Positions 30,623-42,696 of a stretch of DNA of 64,000 nucleotides are shown here, piece by piece. Both the position numbers and the translations under genes were made by a program. Each line of letters starts with the position of its first letter. The stretch's first letter is position 1. This stretch comes from Ooceraea biroi. Lineage: Eukaryota > Arthropoda > Insecta > Hymenoptera > Formicidae. The notes below the pieces were generated by a model. It was not told the DNA's origin. It did no database searches and was given only the letters and a program-made list of their open reading frames with translations. The stretch lies in NCBI RefSeq assembly GCF_003672135.1, contig NC_039514.1, positions 3,720,001-3,784,000 on the forward strand. The letters run 5' to 3'.

Positions 30623-32303
30623 TGTTTATTAACGGGAATAATACCCTCTGATTACAAAAAATACAAATGCATGATCGATATCGGTTGAGGACGCGCGAGG
30701 AAGTACAAATAACAAAAACGCAAAAGATAATATAACGAAGGAAACTCTGGATAGGCCTAGTCCAATTTAATCCGCTCCAAAACGCAAGGTAAAATATTTT
30801 TTAGCCTGTTTTGAGAAATGTCGAAAAAGTTAACGTGAGACGATACCCGATTCGCCATTATGCAAATCCGATTGAGCGGTTTGAATTTACCGTACGACAT
30901 TCTGTGTGGCTCAACAAAGAACAGCTCATGGGGTCTCAAAGGTCTTTCAGGCGCATACAAACAGACTCGCTCCAACAAATCGGGGCAATCAATCCTATTG
31001 TTTATCAAATTGGACAGGAACATTAGATCCGACATTATTCTTCGCTCTTCCAGCGTTTGTAAGTTCAACTTCTGTAGTACGTAGTCGTAGTTGTGGTCGC
31101 AGAAATCCATCGGCTTGCCTAATTTAAAGCTAACGCTACGGAAAAAACGATGTTGGATTTTCTCGATCGAATAACAATGCGTCGCCTGGTAGGGAGCCCA
31201 CACTATCGAGGCGTACTCCAGCCGGGATCTCACAAGGATGCAAAATAAAAGTTTCAACGTGAATAAGTAATCGAAAAATTTACAAGCACGCAACACAAAG
31301 CCAAGCTTCCTAAATGCCGCATTAGTAATGGAGTTAATGTGCAAATCAAATGATAAGTAACTAGAGAAAGTTATTCCTAGATCGCGAACAGATTTAACGT
31401 TTGAAAGAGGGGCATCACACAATACGTAGTTATGTGAATAAATCTCTCTCCTCTTACTAAAGTGAATCACCTGACATTTAGCCAGATTAAACTGAGTATT
31501 ATTAACCTTACACCAGTCGTCAAGGCTTAAAAGATCTTGTTGGAGAAGAAGAGCATCACTTGGCTTCGCGATTCGACGGAAGACTTAGTCATCCGCGTAA
31601 AGTAGAAAATATGAATAAAGAAATACACGCTTCAAATTATTAATAAAACAATTAAAAAGCACCGGAGCCATGTGAGAACCCTGGAGCACACCCGATGAGA
31701 CTGCTATATCCCTGGAAAGAAACTCACCAAATTTTACATTTTGGGTTCTATCCCTCAGGAAACTCGATATCCAATCAAGTAGAGTTCCATTAATCCCAAT
31801 ATCACGCAATTTGGTAATAAGAATACCATGATCGACCCGGTCAAACGCTTTTTTGAAGTTCGGTATAAACAGAATCAACCTGTAATCCCTCTTCCACGGC
31901 TGTGACGACGAAATCATAGTAGACAGTTAAATTCGTTGCGGTCGAACGATTCGCAACAAATCCATGCTGCTCACCGATGATCACATTCTTTAATAACGTT
32001 GACAATTTTCTGGCAATAATATTATCGAGAATCTTAGGAAATAAATTTTGTTTACAAATAGGTCTATAATTGGAAATGATGGACTTGTCACCTCCCTTAA
32101 AGATTGGAGTCACAACACATCTCTTCCATGCACTAGGAAAAATGCCACTACCCAAAGATCTATTAAAAATGAGCCATAATATTCTAGCGAGAATAAAATT
32201 GCAGGATTTTAAAAATATAGGAGGAATACCATCACTTCCAGGGTTAGACTTTACATTCACCTTGTTAATATATTCAAAAATCTCACCAATTTCTATATTA
32301 ACC
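30591..32303 (-). mobile_element. 5'-truncated non-LTR (Jockey/I-like) retrotransposon
   Basis: The minus strand encodes a reverse transcriptase: SNPGSDGIPPIFLKSC, AWKRCVVTPIFKGGDKS, NYRPI, GFVANRST, LYADD, and a C-terminal region with IHFSKRR, LGITFSS, YASIVWAP and IQHRFFR. The reading frame shifts near 31860, and a TAG at 31585 follows YADD; otherwise the fragments are collinear. No endonuclease domain or ORF1 is present, so the element lacks its 5' part. It abuts the palindrome that starts at about 32304. The element is inactive. Confidence 0.8.
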
Positions 32304-33358
32304 CAGTGAACAGGAAATGCGCAAGATGCCTGCAAAAAGATAGGGAGATGACGATCAAAAATTGTGCAAAATGTCCCATGTCATGATGCAGATCGTGACG
32401 GTGTTCTTTCCTCTGATTGGTCGGCTATCATGTGACATGCGCCATGTTAATACCGCGTTATTCAAATGTGGTATTTATATGAAGGTGAAATGAGAACGTT
32501 ATGTCAATTGCCCATTATAGAAAAAGGTCAAGTTAAATTAATTGCGGAATCATTATTAATGTAAACGCAAGAGAACAAATAAAATACATGTAATAGGAGA
32601 GGTTAAAATAAAGAAAGCAATATATATGTATATACATATACAGTTATTTATCCGATTATATATACTTACAGTCACTGTAAGTATATATATACTTATATAT
32701 TATATATACTTACAGTCACTGTAAGTATATATAATAAACTGTTATTGAATATTATTAAATATTATGAAATATTATACAACAAACTAAAACATTGGATACT
32801 ACAGTACTACAAAGCATGTAAGCGTGTTTGTAGTACTGTAGTACCCAATGTTTTAGTTTTATCTGTGCAATTTGTGATATTTGTAATAGTTTGTTGTATA
32901 ATATTTCATAATATTTAATTAATATTTAATAATATTCAATAACAGTTTATTATATATACTTACATCAGTGACTGCAAGTATATATAATCGGATAAATAAC
33001 TGTATATATATATATATATATATATTGCTTTCTTTATTTTAACCTCTCCTATTACATGTATTTTATTTTTTCTCTTGCGTTTATATTAATAATGATTCCG
33101 CAATTAATTTAACTTGACCTTTTTCTATAATGGGCAATTGACATAACGTTCTCATTTCACCTTCAGATAAATACCACATTTGAATAACGCGGTATTAACA
33201 TAGCGCATGTCACATGACAGCCGACCAATCAGAGGAAGGAAACACCGTCACGATCTGCATCACGGCATGGGACATTTTGCACAATTGTTGATCGTCATCT
33301 CCCTATCTTTTTGCAGACATCTTGCCGGCATCTTGCACATTTCCTGTTCACTGGATAA
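32304..33358. repeat. About 1.05-kb palindromic element
   Basis: Arms of about 490 bp are inverted around a centre near 32.81 kb. The left starts with CCAGTGAACAGGAAATG and the right ends with its reverse complement. They differ by scattered substitutions and one 11-bp indel (GCCGGCAAGAT in the right arm). The centre includes TA-rich runs and ACTGTAAGTATATA repeats. No ORF of interest is present. Confidence 0.8.
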
Positions 33359-36041
33359 ATAAGTGGCATGCGTGCGTGCGTGGTGTGAGAAAAAGAGAGA
33401 GAGAAAAAGATAGATCACTTTTCAGGTTAGAAAATCTGTCAAATACATTATCTAAATATGACAGGTTTCCTAACCTGAAAAGTGGTTTTTCTTCCAAGTT
33501 CTTTCGATCAATCATTAATCATACTTGTTCTTTTTCTTAGGTTTTTAATATACTTTGTAACTTGCAGAATATTTAAATGAATTTAATTCTTTTGAAAATG
33601 AGTATAATGAATCAGAAACCAAAAACTAAATATATATTAAAAATATATAAATAAAAATATTTAACAAAATAATAAAAATGAAAAACGATAAAAAGAAAAA
33701 ATATAGGTAGTGACCGTCACGTCCTTCGCGTTTCAAGAGACACGGTAGTGTCTCGTGCCAAGTTTACGCGCAGCGAGACCGACCGTGTATCTTTACGCGA
33801 AGCGACGATTTCAGAGACACTTAGATTATCGGATCTTAATAACCGCTGAATGGATCAAGTTCAGACTAGGTTTAATGGATAGCTTGGGATCGACTTATGC
33901 AATAAAAGTGTTTTCATTTTTCTTCTACGTGCCCTACGAGCGGAGATATTGCGATGCAAAGTCTGAAATTGGCAAATTTTCAATTAAGAAACGTCGTTAT
34001 TATCATTATTATTATCGTCGTCATCGTCGTTTGTACAGTTCGATCTTTTCAACGGGATGGCAGCAGCTCGGGTTTCTCGCGTGCGCCAGAGACGGGCGGG
34101 GAATCCGAACGCAGCCAAGGAAGACATGTGAAGCTGTTGATATTGTCCGGGTTAATATACGAATTGTTCTACGACGTTGAACGTCGACGACAACGACGAC
34201 GACGACGACGACGTTGCACCACGACGACGACGACGACGTTACACCACGTCGATGACGATAGAGAGTGAGAGAGCGAGGGAGCGGGAGGAGAATCAACAAT
34301 GAATATCGGCCAAAGAGTAATAATAAAAATAGATTTTCTGATTTGTATAAATACCCAACTAAAGTATTAGATGTTCTGATTTGCATAAATACCCATTGTA
34401 GTTGGCGCAATTTGTTGATATTATTAGTTTTGTAGAGTTCTTTTTTGAAAGAACTTCGGGTTTGAAAGATATTAGTTTTGTAGAGTTCTTTTTTGAAAGA
34501 ACTTCGGGCGCGTATACTTGGCGCTTTTTTTGTACCTTTTTTTAAAAAGGTAATTTTGTTGTGATTTCACACATTTTGTAGTGTGAAATATGTTATTCTT
34601 TTTTATAATATATGAGGAGATGAAAGCCATAGTCCTGTCAGTCAAGGTTTTTAAAATTATTAACCTACATGTTTATAAAATACAAAATTATATTGAGTAT
34701 ATTTATGCACAGAACTCCATATATTCAAGAAGAAAGAGTTTACCCTCGACGTTTTTTATTTCGTTTAATAAATAAATATAAATATACATTCTGGAAAAAA
34801 AAGTATCCGGAATTAGTTAATAAAACACAAATTACTTGTTTATTCATCAATATTGATATTGTCACCTCCAAAATAGGCCCCATCGGATGCAATACGCATG
34901 TGCCAACGCTTCAGTCCTCAAAATGCTTTTCACGCTGAAGCTGGTATTGCTTTGAGCTCCTCGTCGTCGTCGTCGTCGTCGTCGTCAACGTCGTGCAACG
35001 TCGTCATTGTCGTCGTCGTCGTCGTCGACGTGGTGCAACGTCGTCGTCGTCGTCGTCAATGTGGTCCTCTCACTCACGCCCTCTCGCTCTCTCATTCACT
35101 CGCTCTCTTGTCCTCCCGCTCCCTCGCTCTCTCACTCTCTATCGTCATCGACGTGGTGTAACGTCGTCGTCGTCGTGGTGCAACGTCGTCGTCGTCGTCG
35201 TCGTTGTCGTCGACGTTCAACGTCGTAGAACAATTCGTATATTAACCCGGACAATATCAACAGCTTCACATGTCTTCCTTGGCTGCGTTCGGATTCCCCG
35301 CCCGTCTCTGGCGCACGCGAGAAACCCGAGCTGCTGCCATCCCGTTGAAAAGATCGAACTGTACAAACGACGATGACGACGATAATAATAATGATAATAA
35401 CGACGTTTCTTAATTGAAAATTTGCCAATTTCAGACTTTGCATCGCAATATCTCCGCTCGTAGGGCACGTAGAAGAAAAATGAAAACACTTTTATTGCAT
35501 AAGTCGATCCCAAGCTATCCATTAAACCTAGTCTGAACTTGATCCATTCAGCGGTTATTAAGATCCGATAATCTAAGTGTCTCTGAAATCGTCGCTTCGC
35601 GTAAAGATACACGGTCGGTCTCGCTGCGCGTAAACTTGGCACGAGACACTACCGTGTCTCTTGAAACGCGAAGGACGTGACGGTCACTACCTATATTTTT
35701 TCTTTTTATCGTTTTTCATTTTTATTATTTTGTTAAATATTTTTATTTATATATTTTTAATATATATTTAGTTTTTGGTTTCTGATTCATTATACTCATT
35801 TTCAAAAGAATTAAATTCATTTAAATATTCTGCAAGTTACAAAGTATATTAAAAACCTAAGAAAAAGAACAAGTATGATTAATGATTGATCGAAAGAACT
35901 TGGAAGAAAAACCACTTTTCAGGTTAGGAAACCTGTCATATTTAAATAATGTATTTGACAGATTTTCTAACCTGAAAAGTGATCTATCTTTTTCTCTCTC
36001 TCTTTTTCTCACACCACGCACGCACGCATGCCACTTATTTA
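33356..36041. mobile_element. Foldback element with about 930-bp inverted arms
   Basis: The arms at 33356-34290 and 35114-36041 are near-perfect inverted copies, from TAAATAAGTGGCATGCG at the outer edges to CGCTCCCTCGCTCTCTCA-type sequence inside. Each arm yields the same 141-aa ORF on opposite strands (33755-34180 and 35217-35642), an effect of the duplication with no recognisable domain. The loop (34291-35113) holds a short tandem duplication near 34.42-34.50 kb, a mariner relic and GTC/GAC trinucleotide repeats. Confidence 0.8.
34775..34960 (-). pseudogene. mariner transposase C-terminal relic
   Basis: The minus strand reads around LKRWHMRIASDGAYFGGD, typical of the C-terminus of mariner transposases, with stop codons just before it. 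It is only a fragment in the loop of the foldback element. Confidence 0.45.
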
Positions 36042-36224
36042 CTCACTCCTACTTACTCATTCATTACTTGCTCGATCTCTCTTTCGCTGGCTCTTTCATT
36101 CTCTCGTTCGTTCAGTTGATCTATAACCATAAACTACAAAGGTATCTACATATATTGCTAGCGCTCTCTTGTGGCAGAAGTTTCAACTAGACAACAATTT
36201 TGTGATCGTCGACGACGACGACGA

Positions 36225-36311
36225 CGTTTCTTAATGAAAAATTTTCAGATTTTTGACTTTGCGTCGCAATATCTCTGCTCGTAGGGCACGTAGGCAAAAA
36301 CTAAAAACACT
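36225..36311 (-). repeat. Diverged copy of the foldback arm, left piece
   Basis: This sequence and 41683-41880 together match the arm segment at about 35400-35660, including GCTCGTAGGGCACGTAG. The Gypsy element is inserted between the two pieces with target duplication CACT. Confidence 0.7.
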
Positions 36312-36711
36312 TGTAAGGTTCACAGTAAAATGAGAACCACTAGAAATAGTGTACGAGCGGAGAACCCCTGTCATTTGGCGTTTCCGACAGCGGGCGAGCT
36401 CCGAATCATCCCCCGCGTTTGCGCAGGTGAGCGACCGGAGCACGCGGAATGCTCCGATTAGCGGAATCGATCAGCGGATCTATACGCGCATGACAAGAGC
36501 GATCGATCAAGCCCGTGTAATCGTCGTATTGGCTGGAATCGATAGATCGCAACTAATAAAAGCACGCACAGTAGCCAAATCGAGGCTCTTTCGGCGTAAG
36601 TCGTCGACAAGGTCTACTGCGGGAGTTTTGTACAAGTGTGAACTGAAATACATGTGAGAGTTGAACAGTACTCGCCGTGTTAATCAATGATTCCCTAACA
36701 AAGATCTTACA
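36312..36711 (+). repeat. 5' LTR of the Gypsy element
   Basis: It is 400 bp with TG...CA ends and differs from the 3' LTR at a handful of positions. Confidence 0.9.
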
Positions 36712-36843
36712 GTATTAATTCAGAAGTGGGATCTCGATCCACGTGGAAGATAGAAGGCGGTCGCGGAATACATTCCGACGGTCATTAAGCTCGGTGGTTA
36801 CCCTGAAGCATTCTCGTAAAGTGTTGACAAGTGAAGCGGAAAA

Positions 36844-38052
36844 ATGGCAGATCGCTCGCGGTTGGAAGAAATGACTCTGGAGGAGCTGAGAAAGGAGGCA
36901 GCCAGGAACGGGCTATCCACCCAAGGATCACGGGGTCTTATTCGACGCCCTGTTGATACGCACATGGAGCGTCAGGGGCCGACAAGAGAATACGAGTGGA
37001 GTAATCCGCTGCAGGTCAGTGCTGCAGAGGTGACATCGCAGAGAGACGTTCCGGCGCAGGGCGCGCAAGGACCCATACTCCAAGGTAATACGAGTGGAGG
37101 AGCAGGCAGTACGAGCGAGCGCGGAGATTTAGTACAGGTTTGCGCAGCGTTAGCTGCCCGCATGGAGCAACAGCAACAAATGATAAATCAATTGCTGTTG
37201 GCCATGACCACGGGTCAACGGGACAATCCTCAGCCGACGAATACTGTCCAGGAGGCCGTGAGCGGATCACCGGGGCGCAGTCAGGCGTCGGAAGAGACGA
37301 ATCGGCGCACCACCATCTCGACGGTCTCACCAGCGCAGGCGGTCAATCTGCTGAGCACGCAAATACCAGAGTTCGCCGGTTCGGAGGAAGAGGATGTCCA
37401 GTGTTGGCTCCAGAGGGTCGAGAGGGTCGCACAAGTGCATGGCGCCACGGCGGAGATGAAGCTGTTAGCGGCTACGAGCAAGCTGGTGAAAACCGGGCGG
37501 AAATGGTTCGACCTAGACTCGGGTGCAGTGATCGAGTCGTGGGAGGCCTTCAAGGAGGCGATCACACGAAGATTTAGGCGCCGAATACTGTTCCACGTTG
37601 CGATGCAAAAAATAGAGGCCCGGAAGTGGGAGCACCACAAGGAGTCGTTCCAAGACTACGCGATGGAGAAGCTCGCGCTGATGCAACCGCTGAGATTGAC
37701 GGAGGTGGACTCAGTTCACCTGTTAATAAGCGGAATTGGAAGCCGGTCGTTGAGAGGAACAGCCGCGGCGCTGAAAATAGAAACGATCGACGAGTTCATC
37801 GAAGAGATGTACAAGATAGCAGTAGCTACAGCTGATCAGCAGAGGAAGCCGACGGAGAGGTCGACGAAGTCGCTCAAGCCAAAAGAAGCGAGCGATAAGA
37901 CGAAGGCGAGTCAATCACCGAAGGCGACGCAGGAGGCAGTTTTGTGTAGCTACTGCAAAAAGAAGGGCCATCTTCGGACGGAGTGTTACAAGCTGAAGAG
38001 ACACAGAAGGACGGAAAGCAACCCGTTCCGGTCGAGGCAGTTGCGGCCGTAG
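36844..38052 (+). CDS. Gypsy Gag with SAP-like N-terminus and zinc knuckle
   Basis: The 402-aa ORF is intact. The N-terminus (LEEMTLEELRKEAARNGLS) resembles a SAP DNA-binding helix pair, as found in several insect Gypsy Gags. A Gln-rich and Ser/Thr-rich linker follows. The central capsid-like region holds IPEFAGSEEEDVQCWLQRVE and FKEAITRRF. A C-terminal CCHC knuckle reads CSYCKKKGHLRTEC. It packages the element's RNA. The next frame (protease) overlaps from 37983, suggesting programmed frameshifting. Confidence 0.85.
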   Translation: MADRSRLEEMTLEELRKEAARNGLSTQGSRGLIRRPVDTHMERQGPTREYEWSNPLQVSAAEVTSQRDVPAQGAQGPILQGNTSGGAGSTSERGDLVQVCAALAARMEQQQQMINQLLLAMTTGQRDNPQPTNTVQEAVSGSPGRSQASEETNRRTTISTVSPAQAVNLLSTQIPEFAGSEEEDVQCWLQRVERVAQVHGATAEMKLLAATSKLVKTGRKWFDLDSGAVIESWEAFKEAITRRFRRRILFHVAMQKIEARKWEHHKESFQDYAMEKLALMQPLRLTEVDSVHLLISGIGSRSLRGTAAALKIETIDEFIEEMYKIAVATADQQRKPTERSTKSLKPKEASDKTKASQSPKATQEAVLCSYCKKKGHLRTECYKLKRHRRTESNPFRSRQLRP

Positions 38053-41000
38053 CAGAGGAAGCAGAGGAGTCGGCCACGGTGGCGTTCGTGGAGGAAGGCG
38101 CAGCGAGAAACCTCACGGTACAAGGTACCTCTGTAAATGTTAATAAGATTAACGAAGAATCGTGTGTTTTAGCCGCGTTGGTTGATACGGGTAGTCCGAT
38201 TTCGTCCGTCCGTCCGTCAGTTTTCAATAAATTCTTCGGCAACAAAGTAAATTCGTTAGAGTTAGCTTATAGTACATATAAAGCACTGAATAACACGCCT
38301 ATTCGACTTCTCGGGAGAATAAATACCGTGATTGAAATAGAAACGTTACCGGGAATTAGAGTAAATATCAAGCTTCATGTTTTGGAGCACGATCTATTGT
38401 CCTCGGATATTATTATCGGTCGGGATTGTCTTAATGATAATGGTATAACCGTGACGTATAAACCCATTCCTCTTCAAACGTTGAGTAAGGCTCAATTATT
38501 TGCTGAAATAGCGTTCTCGGAATCGTCAGAAAAGACGACGGATTCTCGCGAAGAACAGATTAAAAATATCCAGACGGATTTTGGTACGGAAGCGACACGG
38601 CGTCTTATTCAAACGGTTTCAGAAATCGAGAATAGCGAGGTAGATACAGTGGAGGATGATTATCAAGTTCGAGTTGCTCTGAAAGATGACTCGACATACG
38701 CGTACGCGCCGCGGAGGTCGCGTGGAGTGAGCGCGTGAAGTTACGCGAAATTACAGATGATCTGCTTGCCCGAGGAATTATAAAATATAGTACGTCGCCC
38801 TATTGTGCGAGGGTAGTACCCGTGAAAAAGAAAGACGGATCGATGCGTATGTGCGTCAACTTGCGACCACTCAATTTGCGAGTATCGAAGCAAAAATATC
38901 CGGCTCCAGCAGTGGAGGATTGTTTATCACGTTTGAGCAACAAAAGGGTGTTCTCTTTACTTGATCTTAAAGACGGATTCTATCAAATAGCTATCCACCC
39001 CGAATATACAAAATACTTTGCGTTTGCCACGATGGATGGTCAGTTCGAGTTTACGCGATTGCCGTTCGGTTTCTGTGAATCTTCGGCGGAATTCCAGAAA
39101 CGGTTAGCGCAAATATTACGCACATTGATCAGGAAAGATAAAATCGTGCCCTATGTGGACGATATATTGATAGCGACTGAGACAGTCGAAGAAAACGTTG
39201 AAATTCTGAAAGAGACCCTGTTGCTTCTCAAACGTCATAAATTCGAAGTGAACTACAAGAAATGTAAGTTTTTGAAAAAGTCGGTAGAGTACTTAGGGTA
39301 CGTAGTCTCGGCGAACGAAATAACGTTGAGTGCGCGGCACACGGAAGCGGTGAGAGCTTTTCCGCAACCTCGAAAGCCATTAGATGTTCAGCGGTTCATG
39401 GGGTTAACAAATTATTTTAGACGCTTCATACAGGATTATGCCAAGATTGCGAAACCGATGTACAACCTGCTAAAAAAGAATACGCCCTTCGACTTCGACG
39501 AGGAATGTTGCCAAGCCTTTGAACTTTTGAAAGAAAAATTAACGTCCTTCCCGGTGTTGCGACTTTACGATCCGACGGCGGAGACAGAGCTCCATACGGA
39601 CGCAAGCTCGGTAGGTCTCGCGGCAATATTGTTGCAAAAAGGAAGTAAGAATCAGTGGGCACCGGTGGCCTATTATAGTCAGTCGACGAACAAAGCGGAG
39701 GCGAATTATCATTCTTTCGAGCTCGAAATGTTGGCGATCGTCAGAGCTGTCGAGCGTTTCCATGTGTATTTATATGGCATGGAGTTTACGATAATAACCG
39801 ATTGTAACGCGCTAGTATATGCGGTAACCAAAGCGAACTTAAATCCGCGTATCGCACGATGGACGCTAAAATTGCAGAATTATAAGTTCAAAGTAGCTCA
39901 TAGGCCAGGAAGCCGCATGACCCACGTCGATGCGTTGAGCAGGAACATAGGCTACGTAGATCTTCTCCCGTTAGAAAGAGAGTTGGAGTTCCGGCAACTC
40001 CAAGACAAATACGAGTTTACCATGACGGAATGGCGCATTGCGGATTTGAGAAAACCGTTCAAGGGATCGCTACTAATTATTGGTTTCCGTTAATGAGAAA
40101 AAAGATTAAAGATTATCTCGACAATTGCCTAACATGTCTAATGTCAGATGTTTCGGCGAATTCTAGAGAAGGTGAAATGAGCGCGTGTAATAATCCAACG
40201 GAACCGTGCCAAACGTGGCACTTGGATCATTTCGGGCCGTTAGCTGAGACGACCGATGGCTACAAACATATTTTTATAATCGTAGACGCCTTTACAAGAT
40301 TTACGTGGCTATATCCGGTAAAGTCAACAAAGACGAGAGAGGTTGTCGAGTGTTTAGAATCACTGTTCAAGACTGTCGGAATACCGAAAATATCGTCTCA
40401 GATAGAGGTACCGCGTTCACCTCATAAGAATTTGCTGAATTGATGGAAAGATCGCGAATTAAGCACCGTTTAGTAGCAGTAGCGGCGCCCTGGGCCAATG
40501 GGATGGTAGAGAGAGCGAATCGGTTTTTGAAATCGTCGTTAAGGAAAATGGTCGATGAGCCATCAAGCTGGAAAGAGCAGCTAGAGTTGGTGCAATATAT
40601 TATGAATAACACCGTGCATTCGTCTCTCAAAGCCACACCCTCTAAATTGTTCTTCGGATTAGAGCAACGTAACCATCCGGACGCAAAGATGGTGCAAATT
40701 CTACGGCAAGTAACTAAAGTAGAGTTAAATTATGAAAGCGAAAGAACGGCTAGTAGAGATTTAGCGATTGAGACGATGGATCGAGTGAGAGAGTACAATA
40801 AGATTCAATACGATTTAAGACATAAGAAGCCCTCAGTATACAAGCCGGGAGATTACGTGTTGATTCGAAGTACTGTAGTTAAGCCGGGCGAAAACAGTAA
40901 ATTGAAACCGAATTATAAGGGGCCTTACATGGTCTCGAAGGTTTTGAACAATAACCGGTATGTGATTAAAGATATACCCGGGTTTAACATAACATCGAAA

Positions 41001-41066
41001 CCGTACAACACGATCATCTCTCCGGATCGTATGAAGCATTGGGTCAAGCCGATCAATAACGAGTAG
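37983..41066 (+). pseudogene. Gypsy Pol (protease, RT, RNase H, integrase), degraded
   Basis: The protease has ALVDTGSPISSV. A one-base loss near 38728 shifts the frame into RT (ARVVPVKKKDGSMRMCVN, VPYVDDILIATE). RNase H has LHTDASSVGLAAILLQ and ALSRN. Between RNase H and integrase the usual linker appears shortened, and the frame changes near 40040-40090. The integrase zinc domain (HCGFEKTV, CLTC) and first Asp (TWHLDHFGPL) are followed by a frameshift near 40390 and a TAA in the region of the second Asp. The tail with APWANGMVERANRFLKSSL resumes from 40440. The element cannot move by itself. Confidence 0.85.
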
Positions 41067-41282
41067 TTTAAGATGGCGAGATGTAATAAATATATAGATT
41101 TTATAGTTACATAAGTTCTTATAGTTACGTAAGTTACATAAATCGTTAATTAAGTTGTGTTAAATACTAATAATTTTGCAATGTATGTTGAAGATGTTAA
41201 TTGTGTCATCGCAGTGTAATCATGCAGTAACAGTACAGCATTACACGGCATCCGTGACGTATGCATCGCAGGCTGGCCGAGC

Positions 41283-41682
41283 TGTAAAGTTCACAGTAAA
41301 ATGAGAACCACTAGAAATAGTGTACGAGCGGAGAACCCCTGTCATTTGGCGTTTCCGACAGCGGGCGAGCTCCGAATCATCCCCCGCGTTTGCGCAGGTG
41401 AGCGACCGGAGCACGCGGAATGCTCCGATTAGCGGAATCGATCAGCGGATCTATACGCGCATGACAAGAGCGATCGATCAAGCCCGTGTAATCGTCGTAT
41501 TGGCTGGAATCGATAGATCGCAACTAATAAAAGCACACACAGTAGCCAAATCGAGGCTCTTTCGGCGTAAGTCGTCGACAAGGTCTACTGCGGGAGTTTT
41601 GTACAAGTGTGAACTGAAATACATGTGAGAGTTGAACAGTACTCGCCGTGTTAATCAATGATTCCCTGACAAAGATCTTACA
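41283..41682 (+). repeat. 3' LTR of the Gypsy element
   Basis: It is 400 bp, a near-identical partner of 36312-36711. Confidence 0.9.
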
Positions 41683-41880
41683 CACTATTCTTATGCAAAT
41701 CATACCCAAGCTATCGATTGAGCCTACTCAGAACTTGATCAATTCAACCGTTATTGAGATCTGATAATCTCGGGTACTCGCAGCTCGCCGACTCGCGCGT
41801 AATAGTTCACGGTGCGGTTTCGCGCTGCGCATATACTTGGCGTGAGACGCTACCGTGTCTCTTGATAACGTCGAAGCGAG
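41683..41880 (-). repeat. Diverged copy of the foldback arm, right piece
   Basis: It continues the arm copy from 36311. Shared marks include CCAAGCTATCGATTGAGCC-type sequence and the GAGACGCTACCGTGTCTC end. Confidence 0.7.
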
Positions 41881-42696
41881 CAGAAAAACCGCAAGCGAAT
41901 CTTGTTTGTTGCGAAGGCATGATCTACATGAAGGCAAGCGAGCTACAGCGATCGACCGAATTTATCATGTTCGGAAATATATTGTTACTTACGATCTCCA
42001 AGCGAGATTCTTTCGATGATGGACATGCCAACAGTGTCGTTTCATGTAATTTTAATAATACTCGGCTCTTAGATATTCTGTTTACATATAATCATTTACG
42101 CAGTACTTTCTTGGAAAATTTATTATGTGAGAAAATGACGTACAAAATTAATTTCGAGATGTATGTACTTACGTGACACATAAGTAAGAAACTATTTCAT
42201 GACAAATAATTAGCTATATGATAGGTATAATATTTTAAAAATACAGTGAAGCGGTAAGGAAAGAGGAGACTATAATTATGTGGACTTAAATAAATATAAC
42301 ACTTTTTACTTTTTGTAATTGAAATATTTCTGTATTTCAAATATAATATATGTAAGATATTGCCAGGTTACAGGATAAAGATGTATAAAATTTATTATGC
42401 ATATATGTATACGTATAAAATTATAAAATGTATTATACATGTATGTAATAATCTAATACATTCACAAATCTAATGAAAATATTGCTAGTCCATTAGCAGC
42501 AATCGAAAATTCTATACTTAAGATATATAAGATATATAATATATTTACTATATGCTTAATACATATTTAATATATACTTATATATACAGATATATAAGTA
42601 TAATTTAGTTCTTACAAGGAAATACATAACAAATTTAGACTTGTGCACTGCTGGTAATAAACTGGCAGTATTTTCGATACTGTGCTCGTATTAGTT
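41881..42696. other. AT-rich sequence downstream of the ABCG gene, no gene seen
   Basis: There are only short ORFs without motifs. It includes likely 3' UTR and intergenic sequence of the reverse-strand ABCG gene. Confidence 0.35.

Larger units (their letters stand above)
36312..41682 (+). mobile_element. Gypsy-type LTR retrotransposon with 400-bp LTRs
   Basis: The LTRs at 36312-36711 and 41283-41682 begin TGTAAGGTTCAC or TGTAAAGTTCAC and end ATCTTACA, with few differences. The target duplication CACT occurs at 36308-36311 and 41683-41686. Gag, protease, RT, RNase H and integrase follow in Gypsy order on the plus strand. Confidence 0.92.

Noticed and set aside
33755..35642. Two identical 141-aa ORFs on opposite strands (33755-34180 and 35217-35642)
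   Set aside because: They are the same sequence read from the two inverted arms of a foldback element, with no domain and no codon signature of a gene.
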